Positions 46,509 to 58,519 of a stretch of DNA of 64,000 nt are shown here, one piece after another. A program made the position numbers and the translations under genes. Position 1 is the first letter of the stretch, and each line of letters opens with the position of its first letter. Location of the stretch: positions 620,001 through 684,000 of the forward strand of contig JAWZYV010016944.1 of assembly GCA_038373885.1 (NCBI GenBank). The letters run 5' to 3'. The DNA is from Cheiracanthium punctorium (taxonomy: Eukaryota > Arthropoda > Arachnida > Araneae > Cheiracanthiidae). Under the pieces are notes generated by a model. It was given only the letters and a program-made list of their open reading frames with translations. It was not told the DNA's origin and made no database searches.

Positions 46509-47417
46509 GGAAAAAGTGGCGCAAAATGATCCTAGCGCATGAAACGATTCACGTGTTTTCTTCCAGACGGCAGCGGTATCTACTAGGTAACATGCAAAAT
46601 AGTTGAGCGTTGTGCCAAGTCAAGAAAAACAATGGCGGTATTTAAGCAATCGGTGTATTACCCGTCTGAGAACAATTCATAAAAAAACTGGGTTTTATCA
46701 TATTTCTTATACGGTAAGCACTAACTTTCCTATTTATTTAGAAATACAGTCTTCAATGTAAAGAAATATAACTTGGTTTACTGATTTGAGAAATGTTTTT
46801 AGATCGAATTTGTTTAGTTTGTTATGTTTCTCGGCGTGTTCCAGTAATATGTCCTAAAGTGGAAAGACATACTGCCAGGTGCAATGATGACTGAAGAAAC
46901 TCCAGTACCGGGACATAGCCGTCATGGCTGCCCTCCAATCGTTCTCAAAATGCGCGACTTCTAATTAAATTATTTAATTAATTTCTGCGTTTATTGTAGC
47001 CCATAATTTTTGAATTATAATTTTAAAATATTCCGTTTTATTGTTTGTGACATTTTTTTTAATTTTCATAAAATAATCATGCATAATACATGGACGTAAA
47101 ATTTGTTTTATTTCATTATGTATAGTCATAATTACTTTTATAGTTTATTTTGCGGATAAAAAACAGTTTAAAATTATTTTCAAATGAAGGATCATTTTTC
47201 CCTTGGATTGAGAATAAAATGGTCCTATAGACACTTTTTAAAAATTTGATTTTTTTCATTACTCATTGTGCTTTTGAACTATTATTACAATATATTTATG
47301 ACGCAAAATAATATACTAGTTTAAAATATAGTAGCAAGGGCCAAAGTTTTATATAAACATTTATGTGATTTTATACAAGTTTCAAACTTAAGGGGATCCT
47401 ATTAGGCCACCTTCCCC
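46509..47417 (+). mobile_element. GTGGCNCAAAATG-ended DNA transposon, 0.9 kb
   Basis: Flanked by TA (46507-46508, 47418-47419). The left end reads GGAAAAAGTGGCGCAAAATG and the inverted right end reads GGGGAAGGTGGCCTAATAGG. The left part is related to 18571-18780. No transposase coding was recognised, so it is a non-autonomous Tc1/mariner/pogo-type element. Confidence 0.65.
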
Positions 47418-47419
47418 TA

Positions 47420-48485
47420 CCTTTAAAAGATATTTTAGTAAAAATTACACTGAAACCATGCGGATGAAGTAAAAAAAAAGGTAAATTCATAGAAATTATA
47501 TAATTCCTAATGTTTTTCAGAAAGTAAAAATTTAATTGATGAATAAAAAAATATTAACATGAGTTATTCACAAAGCAAACATAGCATATTATTTTTAAAA
47601 AAATTTTTGCACCTTATTATATCTTAAGATACTTAGAACTCATACCTAGGAGAAATAAAAAATGTGCACATTACATCACATAAGGTACTAATGCAGTGTT
47701 TATGAGCCTGGAGTTTAACCAGTGCGTTCCTGTAAAGATTTTGCTTGAAGCTTTATCTTTACTAGTCAGATATTGATTTTAATTGGTCTCATGAAACTGC
47801 ATTGATTAAAGTTAATTGCTTGGAAACATGAAATATGCTAATAATTTACTGTGATTAATCTCATATGAGTGGAACGCTCTTTAATGGCTAATTAATCTTC
47901 ATGCATTCAAAATATCTTCAATTTGGAACTCGAGCTTCTGCAGAAACAATTTAGATGCAAATTACTAATATATATGCGTATAATTTGCGTAAATTGACTT
48001 TTTTAACTACTTTTTAAATATTCCAGAACGTTTGTAATAAATATAGAAGTTTTATGCCTATGAAATAAAATATTAAATATACTGATTCATGTTCTTTGTT
48101 TTTTATATACTATAAAAAACCTTTAATTTTCCAAAACATGTGTAAAAATAATGAAAGCATTAAAGTTCCTTTATTATTTTTTACACCTAATTCACTTTTA
48201 TTTATTCTTAGGAATGTTCAATGAAAGTCTAAACTTTAAGACTTCTAGAATCAACGACAGAATTTTTTCTTAAATCAAGCTTGAGAACACAGAGTTTTTT
48301 TTTTTTTTTTTTTTACTCATAATGTAACATTTGCATCACAGCAGCTAGCTGGATCTTCACAAAATAAACTTCACATTGTTTTGTTGAATTTTGTGATAGT
48401 TCGATCCTCTGATTTCTCGAAGATGCACGCACCGTAAATGAAACTGTCTACAATATTTATGCATTTATCTATGCTACTGAAGTTT
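47420..48485. other. no gene seen
   Basis: AT-rich, with a long T-run of about 21 at 48295-48315. The stretch 48320-48485 rises in G+C and may be the outer part of the SINE-like repeat that follows. Confidence 0.45.
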
Positions 48486-48876
48486 GTCCGCAGTGGTCGG
48501 GTGCTAAACTCCTTTCCCATTACAACACGGCAAGTGAAGCAGCATCCTTGGCCAGTGCTTGGGAGGATCAACTTCCTCTCGACTCGACTACTGTGGGACC
48601 GTGTACGCTAATGGGAGCTGGTGCACGTAAAATCTCTCGTGGCTCCAATGTCCTTAAAGTTGTTAAACTATAACTCTGGGGGTTCCTATCTCAGGGGGTT
48701 TGTCCCTCCTCTGGAATCGGTTCAAAATTAGGGGACCACGGGCTAAATCGTACGTCCTCCCACTGGGGCCCTAAAATTGAAAGGCGCATCTCCTCTGGCC
48801 ATCGCCTACCACCGGGGGGGGATCTGGCACCGCCGTTTGCGGTTGTCAGGGGGCATCAAAAACAACAATAATAACA
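48486..48876 (+). repeat. SINE-like dispersed repeat, copy 2
   Basis: G+C-rich island matching the minus-strand copy at 12440-12682. The head CAGTGGTCGGGTGCTAAAC is followed by CTTGGCCAGTGCTTGGGAGG, CTGTGGGACCGTGTACGC and GTGCACGTAAAATC. It runs on through a G-run (48818-48825) to an A-rich AAAAACAACAATAATAA tail, which may mark the true 3' end of the family. Confidence 0.7.
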
Positions 48877-49440
48877 TACTACTGAAATTTTAAAGGCTAG
48901 ATTTAAATTAATGTGTGAAGCGATTATAGTTTTATCACCTTTCCTAGAAAATAATAACTAAAGAAGTGATATAAGAGCAGAAAAGTTTGGTTGGTAATTT
49001 TTTGAAGTCTGTGCTTAAGATATTTTTGCTAATGGCGAGCTCTTGCACTTTAATTGGCCACTACTAGGCAGAAATTACTGGTCACTTCATAATGGAGGCA
49101 TCTAATAAGTGGACCAGTGTTGCTTCCTATTAAGGGACGAATGAAATTATACCCAAGTTTATCGAACTAGGAGTTTTGGTATGGCAGTATGTTTCGTTAG
49201 CCCCTACACAACCCGGGCGGCAAAATAATATATTGCTGCCGCCTAAGTAGAGAATGCCGAACTTTGTTTCACCCACTTGCACTTTACCCGATCCTAACTA
49301 GGTACATTTGAGTGGGAGATGAATGCTGAAACCACTATACAAAACAAGACTTCGTGCTTACGTTAATGTTCAAAAATATATATGTTTAAACTTGCATTCT
49401 AATTATACATTTACAAAAAAGTTTTCTCTAAAATAACTAA
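48877..49440. other. no gene seen; a moderately G+C-rich block
   Basis: Bases 49030-49330 are richer in G+C than their surroundings and hold short words such as CTGCCGCC and ACCCGGGCGGC, without a recognisable family. Confidence 0.4.
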
Positions 49441-49672
49441 AATAACAAACACAATTGGCTAAGATATTAAGTGCTCTCCGCTATTCCCTTAAACGTACAG
49501 TATTGGGTTCTATTCTCATTCACCTTTGGCTCTTTATGTTTGTCCCGTAAACTGTACATTTCCTTTCTTTGTGCTAGTAAAAATTTTTATAGTGTTGTCC
49601 ACTTCTCCGACGAGGATTTACGATCGAGTTCCATAATCTAAGCCAAAAATTGGAAAATAAATGGCCCAAATA
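49441..49672 (+). repeat. tRNA-derived SINE, copy 2
   Basis: The body matches copy 1 (27473-27720): GCTAGTAAAAATTTTTATAG, CGAGGATTTACGATC and GGAAAATAAATGGCCC. The head (TTGGCTAAGATATTAAGTG) with a decayed B box (GGGTTCTATTCTC) is more diverged than in copy 1. An AACAACAACAAG tail follows. Confidence 0.65.
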
Positions 49673-49747
49673 AAACAACAACAACAAGAACATTCCATGA
49701 TGAATTATGGACTCATTTTTACCTCTTTAGTCAAAAACCTTATACTG

Positions 49748-50252
49748 CAGAGTCCCGATAATTCGAAGTGGACGGGACCGGGCTTGTCTCGAACTATTGA
49801 AAACTTGTATTATCAGAATTGTAAAATTAATAAACAAATAAGTAAAGCATTCTTTTTAAAAAGTTGAGTGCATATTTAAGTGAAAAATATATTTGCATAT
49901 TATCACATTACAGATGATTAAAACAGATTAATTATACCAGAAAATAATAGTCAATTGTTTTTTTCTATTAACACATTGTCCCGTTTCCGCGCAGTAGTAT
50001 CGAGTCATTACCGAATCAGCATGTCAACACTGCACAGAAATGTCTGTTTGCGCATCTATAGGAAAAATACACCTATCTTCTTTAGAAAAGGGGATTTCTG
50101 ATGTGGCTTACGGGGATGTGCGATAGGTATTCGAATTTTGTGGTGAAAAAAAAAAATCGCGTGTTTTGTATGTGTTGGTCATTATTTGGCAGCTAAACTG
50201 ATTTTTTTCACTAGCTCGGATTTATGGGAAACTCGAACAATCGAGACTCTAA
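49748..50252. mobile_element. Tigger/jerky-type MITE
   Basis: Left end AGAGTCCCGATAATTCGAA and inverted right end AGAGTCTCGATTGTTCGAG, about 505 bp apart, with TA beside both ends. There is no coding content. Ends of this type occur in Tigger/jerky-like MITEs. Confidence 0.55.
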
Positions 50253-51245
50253 TGCACTTCCTATTCGCAAAAAGTATAGTGATCACTCTTTTGGATATAA
50301 AATATCATTTGATGATCTTTCACTATGAACACTTTGTTTTGTGAGGGGAAAACTAAAGTTCCTGATGCAGAGAAATATAAGGCTTCTCCAAGTGGCTTAA
50401 AACTGTATACGAAACTAAATACTCTTGTATCTATTACTCTCATATTTTGTATTCTATTCTACGCTCGCAATTTTGAAACGCGTAGCCTAATTAGTAAAAT
50501 CTAATAGTTACCATTCATTTCTCCGATTGCTTCTGATTTTAATGCGAAACGTGACGAAAATATTGTTAACATAAAGGATACAGAAACTTCTTCACATGAA
50601 TTATGCGGGCAGATTAAATCTTTTAATCCAACTTTGCATGATTTAATTTAAAATAAACACTTCTTGGGAATTTAAGCAAAGCAGTCACGATGCTTAAGCA
50701 TTTGAAAACTAAAGCTTTCTGTAATGAGTAATTATTAGTGAGGCTTACTATTAATGGAATTATATGTTGAGAAAACTTTTCTTGGTAATTAAAATGATAG
50801 TTTTCGGGCATTTTCTTTTAAACGCTATGGCTATAGTAAATGGATTTTACTTAAGAGTTATAATTATTTTGATGGAATTTAGCCAGGATAACTATAACGT
50901 ACTGCAATGTTATTTCCCTGTGAAATATTATTTTGTATATGCTTAATTAAATTGTAATAGGTATATTAATTAAATTTTATAAGGGTCCAGACGCTCGCTT
51001 AAAGTACTTGCGGGCGCTTACTTATCAGTGTTATTGCTCAAAGTTTTCATTATTTTGAAATCTAGCTTTAGTTTTTTCTTTTTTTTAATCTTTTATGTCT
51101 TTAAAATTAATTCTTTTTTGAAAATCATTTGATTTTTTGAAAAAAGGGTAAAATCAGTACAAAATATTGAGTGACTTCACTCGACTTTCTGAACACTTGA
51201 TATTTACCAAGCGTTTAAATAAATTTGATTCAATGCAATCGCATA
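50253..51245. other. no feature seen
   Basis: AT-rich sequence; short open frames on both strands at 50620-50950 overlap and lack motifs. Confidence 0.45.
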
Positions 51246-51965
51246 TAGTGTTCAGACGCTAATGCACTTCGAATAATTTAAGTTTATTTGACGCAATGTA
51301 TAATAATTCCTTTTTGTAACCTTGTAATTGACCCAAAGTCCTATAAACCTCAAAATCTATACAGGTTGAGAGAAAGTGGCCTATAATATACATACTGAAT
51401 TTAAACTTATTCCAGCCCCACCATGACCGAGTGTAGAAGAGTTTGATTGTGGTAGATGGCGGATGTGTGAAGGTCCCGGGCTCGGGCCCTACGCACGGCT
51501 GTTGATTTCACGATCTGAAGTTTTGGGTGTTTTTTTAAAATGTAAAATGAATACTCGTTAAAATCCCTTAAAAGTCCCTCGCTCAAAGTGCCCCAACCCC
51601 GTAGGCAGATGCCCCTCTTGTAGGCTTGCAATAAAAGTAACACATTAAACTTATTTCAATACACCATTTAGACACTAACACACTTTAAATGATATGTGTA
51701 CATAAACCGACATGTGTAGGAATTCATCTTTGCAACCCTACAAGCTAACTATTAGCTGTTCACACATCAAAATCTATGAAAGTTATGTAAGTGATCTCAA
51801 TTTGAGATCAATACACCATTTGGACGCTAACGCCTTTCAAGAATTTCCATCCATAGGCCGTAATGTATCAGAATTATTTTTTGCAGCCCTGTAAAAGACC
51901 TATACGTCCTATACACATAAATTCAAAAATGGTCGTGCGAGGGTAGTATATAATATACCAAATTT
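51246..51965 (+). repeat. diverged tandem array of ~155-bp units
   Basis: Three units can be aligned, at about 51246-51409, 51652-51808 and 51809-51965. Shared words include GACGCTAA, AATGTATAATAATT-like text, TTTTTGYARCCYTGTAA and GTCCTATA. A SINE-like block sits between units 1 and 2. Confidence 0.55.
51410..51650 (+). repeat. SINE-like block with B-box-like motif
   Basis: G+C-rich insert in the tandem array. GACCGAGTGTAGAAGAG and GGTCCCGGGCTCGGGCCC (near 51472-51489) are placed like A and B boxes. It ends near an AATAAAAG word. No second copy was found in the window. Confidence 0.35.
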
Positions 51966-52008
51966 GGGCTCTCTCAATTCATGATTACAATACTTTACTT
52001 ACATGGTA

Positions 52009-53890
52009 CAGCTGCGGAAAAAAAAGTCCCACTTGCTCTTTATTTCGCTGTCATTCGTCGTACAGAAAAGTTATATATACAATTCGTTTGCAAATAACGC
52101 ATACTTTAATTTACTATTCATTTAATTTGCATAAGGGGCCGGCTTCATATTTAATTCTGAATCAACTTCGCTTTTCTCAATGGCGACACCGTATTTTGAC
52201 TTTATTAAACGAAAGAAAACCTTCAAATTACCCTAAATATAAATTTTCATTAATTTTCTACGATAATTTTCGGAGATATTGCGAATTAATTTTTGAGCGT
52301 TTTTAAGGGACTTTCTGCAAATTGAAAAACGCTCTTTGTAGGTTCCGAGCTTTTCGCCTTTCATTAATTTCGTTCCCGAGAGTTAAAAGAAATAAATATT
52401 ATTTGCAAGGAAAATATTGTTTCCATCTGTCAAAGTTTTTTGTACTGAGACTATCAAGGGTAGAAATTAGAATGTTTAGTCTGTGGTCCAAATGACCCGT
52501 GAGTTCATAACTTCCTTGGTCCGCGCACATGATTTAAGGAGAAAATGCAAAACGACTGCTCACGATTTTGAAAATCTTTCTAATTTTGAAATTGTTATTC
52601 AGTATTTCCCATTGATGTTTCTCTTAGACAGTTGAAATGTTCGCAGGAGTTAGAAGCTGCTCTCTGCTCTTCTGACTACAAGCATGGATATTACTCAGCT
52701 ATGGTCGAACTTGAAGAATGGTTTCATGATTGGAAATTTATTTGTTTGAATTTCCTGTAAAAACGCAATTACTTTTTTGCCAACCCAATATTATCACTGT
52801 GTTTGTTATTTCCCTTTCTTCATTTAATACTATCGTCTGCAATATGCAATATTCTTAAGACTTTTGGCAGTATTTTAATTTATAGTCACATGAAAATTTA
52901 GACAGAAAAACGTGATTTTGAATGTTTGATAAACTATGGGGAAGTCCAAAGACCTTATGTTTCCGATATTAAAAAAGGTCACATACATGCCTGGAAAGTT
53001 GAGGATGTTAGTTTTTCAGAAATAGGATGTTGTATTGAAAGACATACATCTACTGTATCTAACTCTATAGCTGAAAAATATTTTATTTGTGGGAATATGG
53101 TAGCGGACGCAACAATAGACGCTTTTTAGAATCACCATCAAACTGTAAAATCCTGTAATTTAGTTGCTTCAAAATTTGATATTTTTTAATAGCGGTATCT
53201 TTTACTGTGTTTTTGCACAAAATAAGTCTAATTTACGTTTATTTTATGCAATTTTCAAAAAATTGTCACTTTATAAATTTATACATGGTCCCTTAACTCG
53301 TGAAAATAACATATTTTATTATTAAACTACTTAACGTAAAAATTTGAAATTTTGCACAGCCATGTAATATTATTTTCTGCATCAATTTCCATCGAAATTT
53401 GACTAGGTCTCAATTCATAATTTTTTGGAATATTAATTTAATAATTCATAATTAATATTGATATTTTATTAAAAATCATAATAACATTAAATTATGTTTG
53501 GGTCGTTTAGTTCTAATAGTACGAATAATAATCAGCTTCTTATTATTAATATTATATGAGATATGAATTGAAGTATGAAAAAATATTTTAACTTATGGGG
53601 AGGGGGATTTTAGAAGCTCATAACTCACCCAATTTCAGTTTAAATATCTTGAAAATGGGTATCCGGGGTTAAAATGAGCTAAATTTTTAAAATATGAAGT
53701 GAAATGTAGGGGTTACTATTGAGAAAAAAAAGTTGGTGCGAATTTTAATATGTAGATGGCCCCTTATGCAATTTTTATGCACAGCAAATTAAAGTGTACG
53801 TCAATCGTAAACGATTGGTATCTGTAACTTTGCTGTACGACGAACGACGGCCGAAAAAAGTAGACGTGGGACTTTTTTTTTCCGCAGCTG
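52009..53890 (+). mobile_element. CAGCTG-tipped Tc1/mariner-like element, copy C
   Basis: A 1,882-bp element with intact ends: TA (52007-52008), CAGCTGCGGAAAAAAAAGTC at the left and the same tip inverted at the right, then TA (53891-53892). Similarity between the ends continues inward through the TCGTCGTACAG region. It is the best-preserved of three copies and carries one short HTH-coding stretch. No DDE domain is present anywhere in it. Confidence 0.9.
52926..53129 (+). pseudogene. HTH fragment of a Tc1/mariner-like transposase
   Basis: A 67-codon open frame contains KKGHIHAWKVEDVSFSEIGC followed by ERHTSTVSNSIAEKYF. This is the first helix-turn-helix of Tc1/mariner-type transposases (G.I.A...EG.S..EIG..I.R..STVS), which binds the TIRs. 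It ends GNMVADATIDAF and stops. No catalytic motif follows in the remaining 760 bp of the element. The same fragment, diverged and with stops, lies at matching places in copies A and B. It may be a relic of the parent transposase or a retained DNA-binding peptide. Confidence 0.65.
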
Positions 53891-53892
53891 TA

Positions 53893-56142
53893 CATATTCG
53901 GAAAGTAATACTTCATTATGGACTTATACTTTATTTGTTTTTGTAAGTTATTAGGTGCGAATGAGTTCTTTACATTTTCGAGGTCTAATGTTCACAAATA
54001 TCATAATTATTTTATGCGTAGTCATAATACGAGGTAATTGGTCAATTGGTAGAACAAAATCAAGTCAATATCTACATGAAAGAATTAGCTGTCATGGACA
54101 ATCAAAAAATTAATTGCAGATTGACTCTAATAAAAACACTGATATTAAATATATTGATAATTCAATAGTTAGAATTAATGAATTGTATAGATATATCACA
54201 ATGACATATCACTGTTGTAAGCAAAAATGATTTTTTCTTCTTCCGTTTTTTTGGATTGATAATATTTTATTCTTTCAGTTGTACTGTAAATAATAGATAA
54301 ACCTTCGGTACAGTTCAAAACACATTAAAATATTCTCAGAGTTTTGTAAACTTAGTAAAACTTTGATGCGGATAATTTTTACTGCAATCAAAATGCATTA
54401 AGTCATTTGTCATTTTAGTTGAAACAGTTTTATAATGTTTCTTTTATTCACAAAGATTATCTGGCAGTAAAGAAAAATTCTGTCGTGAAGCACATTGGAG
54501 TATATTCCTTCTTTGGATTCATTCAATTCAGCGGAAGTCTTGACAAAGTGAATGGAAAATATATCCTTAACAGAGGATTTGCTTTGTGTGTTAGCTCATA
54601 GATAAAATACATTTCAATTGAAATAAATCCATTATTCTCTTTCCCTAAAGCGATAACAAAATAAATAGCTATTTTGTCATTTTTTCCCCGGGAAACCTCA
54701 TATCATTTTAGATTTTGTATTCTTGGTCATACATTCTCATAGAGGCTTGCAATAATGTTCTCAAAGTACATTAGTTCGGAAACTTTTCTGAAATGATGCT
54801 TTTCTCCCACAAAATTACAGTATAATTTTCGTATTGTATGGATCAAGTAACTTTCCAACCATTGAATTAGATAAAAAAGAGAATATCTTTTGAAGGGTTT
54901 TAGAAAACTTTTTAAAAATCATTTTAGGTTTTTGTGTTTATGGATAAAGAAAAGTTTCGTATATCTTTTTGTTTAATTCTTATCCACTACATCAAAATGT
55001 ATTGCAATTTTCTTCTTGAAAAATAAATAATGCTTTATTAAAATTATGAAATATACGATACATTTTTAAATAATGTACTATAACTCAGCCCTAAATATAC
55101 AATCAAACTAAAAGACAAAAGTTTACAAAAATTTTTTCAAATATCGTAGACGATCCGACAGACTTAGTATTAATATACATATCAACATTTATAAATCGAG
55201 AACATTATGCTTTAGTAGTAATACTTCAATTTTGCACTTATAAATCGCGTGCCAAGAAAAAAAAGTATTCACAATTTTTTAAGCACCGACGATACCCGTT
55301 CTGTTCCATAAAAATCCCTGACAAATGTTATCCAATTCCGTTTGTAGTTCCTAAAATTTATGCTACACAAGAAAGGTTTTTCATCTTATAAATGAAATGG
55401 CTGTTTTCGAGTAGATAAAAAGAACAATACCCAGCCTAAACTCAGTGAATAATGCTTGTGACAGTTTTAGACAATTTATTAGTTTTAAAGCCTGAAATCT
55501 ATGCTCAAAACAGGGCTGTAAATTTATGTAAGTGTGAACTCTCTCATGGAAGTATGAGAACAGCCATATTTTTTACTGCGATTTTAAAATTAATTAATTC
55601 AACTGTGCACGGCATAGTGAAATTTTAAAATTGTTATTTAAATTGTTATTTAGGTAACAGATAGCAGTTATAGTCAAGACTTAACAGGATATTTCCGTCA
55701 AATATATATAACCTAGAATATTTTAAAATAGAATTCTAAAAAAATCAAATCTTAGGCTTGTTTCATGCAAGTATGCGTATAGCACCATATTGCAAAACTG
55801 TTCCTTACGTAACTAGAATTTACGTCTATGTTTTCAATTACGTCATCATCAATAAAAATGCATAGGTAGTAGCTGCAGACTACAAGGCAAAAGAGTTAAG
55901 TTTTGACGAATTTTTTACTTTCAATCTCACTCTAATTCATTTTGCTTCTTCCATCAACGCATTTCTTGTTTAATACGTTCTGTTTTCAGTGAAGTACAGT
56001 TCACTTCATACACAACGCAATTCACTTAAACATTCAACTTTCGGTGTGACACTTGCTAGTTTTCCAATCCGAAATTTGGATCTCACTCAGTGTTTTCTTT
56101 TTTCTCAACCTTTTCCAATTGGAAGTATGAATTGCAAAATTT
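53893..56142. other. no feature seen
   Basis: AT-rich sequence. The 60-codon open frame at 54419-54601 has a fairly protein-like composition but no recognisable family. Confidence 0.45.
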
Positions 56143-56700
56143 AGAGGGTGTCCCCTAAAATGGGTGAATCTTATAAGGTAGGAAAAATACATTTAAAGAA
56201 GAATTTTTTGTTCAGCAATGTGAGCCCGGGGATGAAAAGTGCAGGTGGAGAAAACAAGAAATGATAAGAAAATGAAAAAAAAAAAAAGCCTCTTTATTTA
56301 CATATTACATTAAGTGTTCAAATGTGCTTCCATCAACATCGATACAGGCCTGGTAGGGTATAACAAGTGAATGGCATATATTTTCGAAGATGGCAGGCGT
56401 TTCGAAAGCAATTGCATCTACTGAAAGTTTTGCAGAGAGGCCCTAGTGAGCGTCAACTGGAGTCCTGTAGACAACTGTATTGAGGAGTCGACATAAAAAA
56501 ATGATACTTGATAAATTTGCTGAAAGGTCGGAACAAGCAGCTGGCCCAGCAGTTCTAATCCAACTAGGACCAAAGGTAGCATTGTAATAGCCGTGTATAT
56601 GATTTCGGAAATGAGATGGAGCTCCATCGTACTGAAAACACACCTACATTTTTTCAGTTCCGACTCCACATTTCAGTACAAAAAATACTTCTTTATATGT
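56143..56700 (-). mobile_element. mariner-like element, 3' part
   Basis: The plus-strand left border reads TA then GAGGGTGTCCCCTAAAATGG, a typical mariner-like terminal repeat. The transposase C-terminal half follows on the minus strand. The opposite terminal repeat was not found, so the element is truncated. Confidence 0.65.
56308..56645 (-). pseudogene. mariner-like transposase, C-terminal half
   Basis: The minus frame starts CFQYDGAPSHF, with the second catalytic Asp in the DGAP.HF motif, then NATFGPSWI. The stretch that should give the PDL.P.DFFLWG motif with the third Asp is frameshifted and degraded. VVYRTPVDAH then matches the usual VY.TP segment. After a stop, reading continues LSVDAIAFETPAIFENICHS and CIDVDGSTFEHLM to a stop near 56308. 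The closing D.DG.HFEHL motif is typical of arthropod mariner-like transposases that carry a DUF4817 N-terminus. Stops and an indel make it inactive. Confidence 0.8.
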
Positions 56701-58420
56701 ATTTGACTTATAATCAAACTTTGAATCAAGAATTCAAGGACATCCTTTACCTTTAAAATTTCATATTCATTGAAAGAATCAATTTTTTGTTGTTCTTAAC
56801 ATTGTTTTACGGCAGGATTAAAGAAATGGTGTTTTGTTTAATGAATTTCATAAATACAGTCGAAAAAATATGAGAGAACCATATATTTCCTATAAAAACA
56901 TATTTTAGTTTAAATATTCTGTGCGTTTATAAAAGAACAAACCTTTCATAATTTATAAAATTGAAGAATTATACAATTGCATTACGGATTTATATATTTC
57001 ATATGTATGCTGATCTTTATTAATACGGAGTCTTTTTTTTTCCTATGGCAGAAAAACCATCTTATTTGCATAAAATAAATTATTTAATAAGTATTGTACT
57101 CTGATTTTTATTAAATTATACCCCGGCAAGTTTATTATAAGCAATATATATATTTAAACATTTCTATTACATGAGAAATCATATATTCTTTTACTTCTTA
57201 AGAACTTCCAGTGATGCATTTTTATATAATACAAAAAGCGTTCCATTCATTTATTATTAATTTAAAATTTTTCAAAAGCCGATACTTCCATTCTAATACA
57301 ACATGTATTAATTTGCGAACATTCAGCCATTGAGTTAAGAATTCTTTACAAAATTTAATTTCAAATACACAGCTAGAACTAAATATACATGAAAATTAGT
57401 AGCTTTATTAAAATTTACCGAGAGCAGCATATTTACAACCTAAAATTAGTTTCACGGGGCGAAATGCATTAATAATAAATATGTCGTTGTTGTAATGACA
57501 ATCCACGCACTTCGTAACTCGTGTCGCCGTGCAATTTGCTTTTGGGACAACATTAAAAAGCTATTCTGGATTTGACACCAGTTATGAGAATCCATGTTCA
57601 TTAATTTATCGATAGGACCATCCGCTAATTTTTGCAATTAGCTTTCAATGTTTTTCAGCTGAGCTAATTGACTTAATCAGTACATGGTGCATCAGGTCTG
57701 TTGCGGAGTTCTCTATTATATAGACAAAACTTTTATAGAAAATGAGAATCTGGAGCTATATGATGTGCAGCGTGTATAAATTAAACTATAAATAAAATAA
57801 TGATTTACTTTTTGTTCTTGCGTTCTTCAGCAATTCGGTGCAATGGGATGCATTCAGTAATATGATGCATTCAGTTTGACGTAAATTCTTTATTAGTGAT
57901 TACTAACTGCAAAGTACTTTTTTGGTGACTTTTTTAATCTGTAAAGGACTGTTTCTGCATGTATTCATTAGTTTATTTTCACCTTTTTGCATAGTATAGA
58001 CAGAAGATTGGATACTATCTTCAATAATGATTGAAAAGTAAAGAAATAACTTTGACATATGTTTATTGCATCCTAGTATATTAACTGTTCTGCTCGTAAA
58101 TAGATAAACGATCATTTAAAGATAAAAAGTAAATTGAATTAAAAGTTTAGAAGGAATGTAATAAAATAAATCTTTTAAAATGTTTATTTGAACCTGGGTC
58201 TACTAAAGTACCTTATATGCATGAGCAACAAATGATATGTATGGTTGATTCTGTAATTCAACTATTTTGATAAACAATTAATTCAAGTTATTACGTTATT
58301 CACTAAAAGCAAAAGCTTATTTAAAATCTTAGTTTTATGTTTTTAAATAAATCGAGTATGTTTCATAAGTACATTTAAAACGATTGAGGAATTTTAGCTT
58401 AAGTTTAAAATATATAGCGA
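56701..58420. other. no feature seen
   Basis: AT-rich sequence. A 61-codon minus frame at 57452-57637 looks moderately protein-like but has no recognisable motif. Confidence 0.4.
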
Positions 58421-58519
58421 GAGATGGGGTAATCCTGACAAGAGTAATTATGACATCCGCTCTGCAAAAGGTGGTTATTCTGGTTTTTAGCTCGTGGTCA
58501 CATTAATGTGACTAGACTA

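Noticed and set aside
57452..57637. 61-codon minus-strand frame as a host exon
   Set aside because: Composition is fair, but there are no convincing splice sites or family resemblance.
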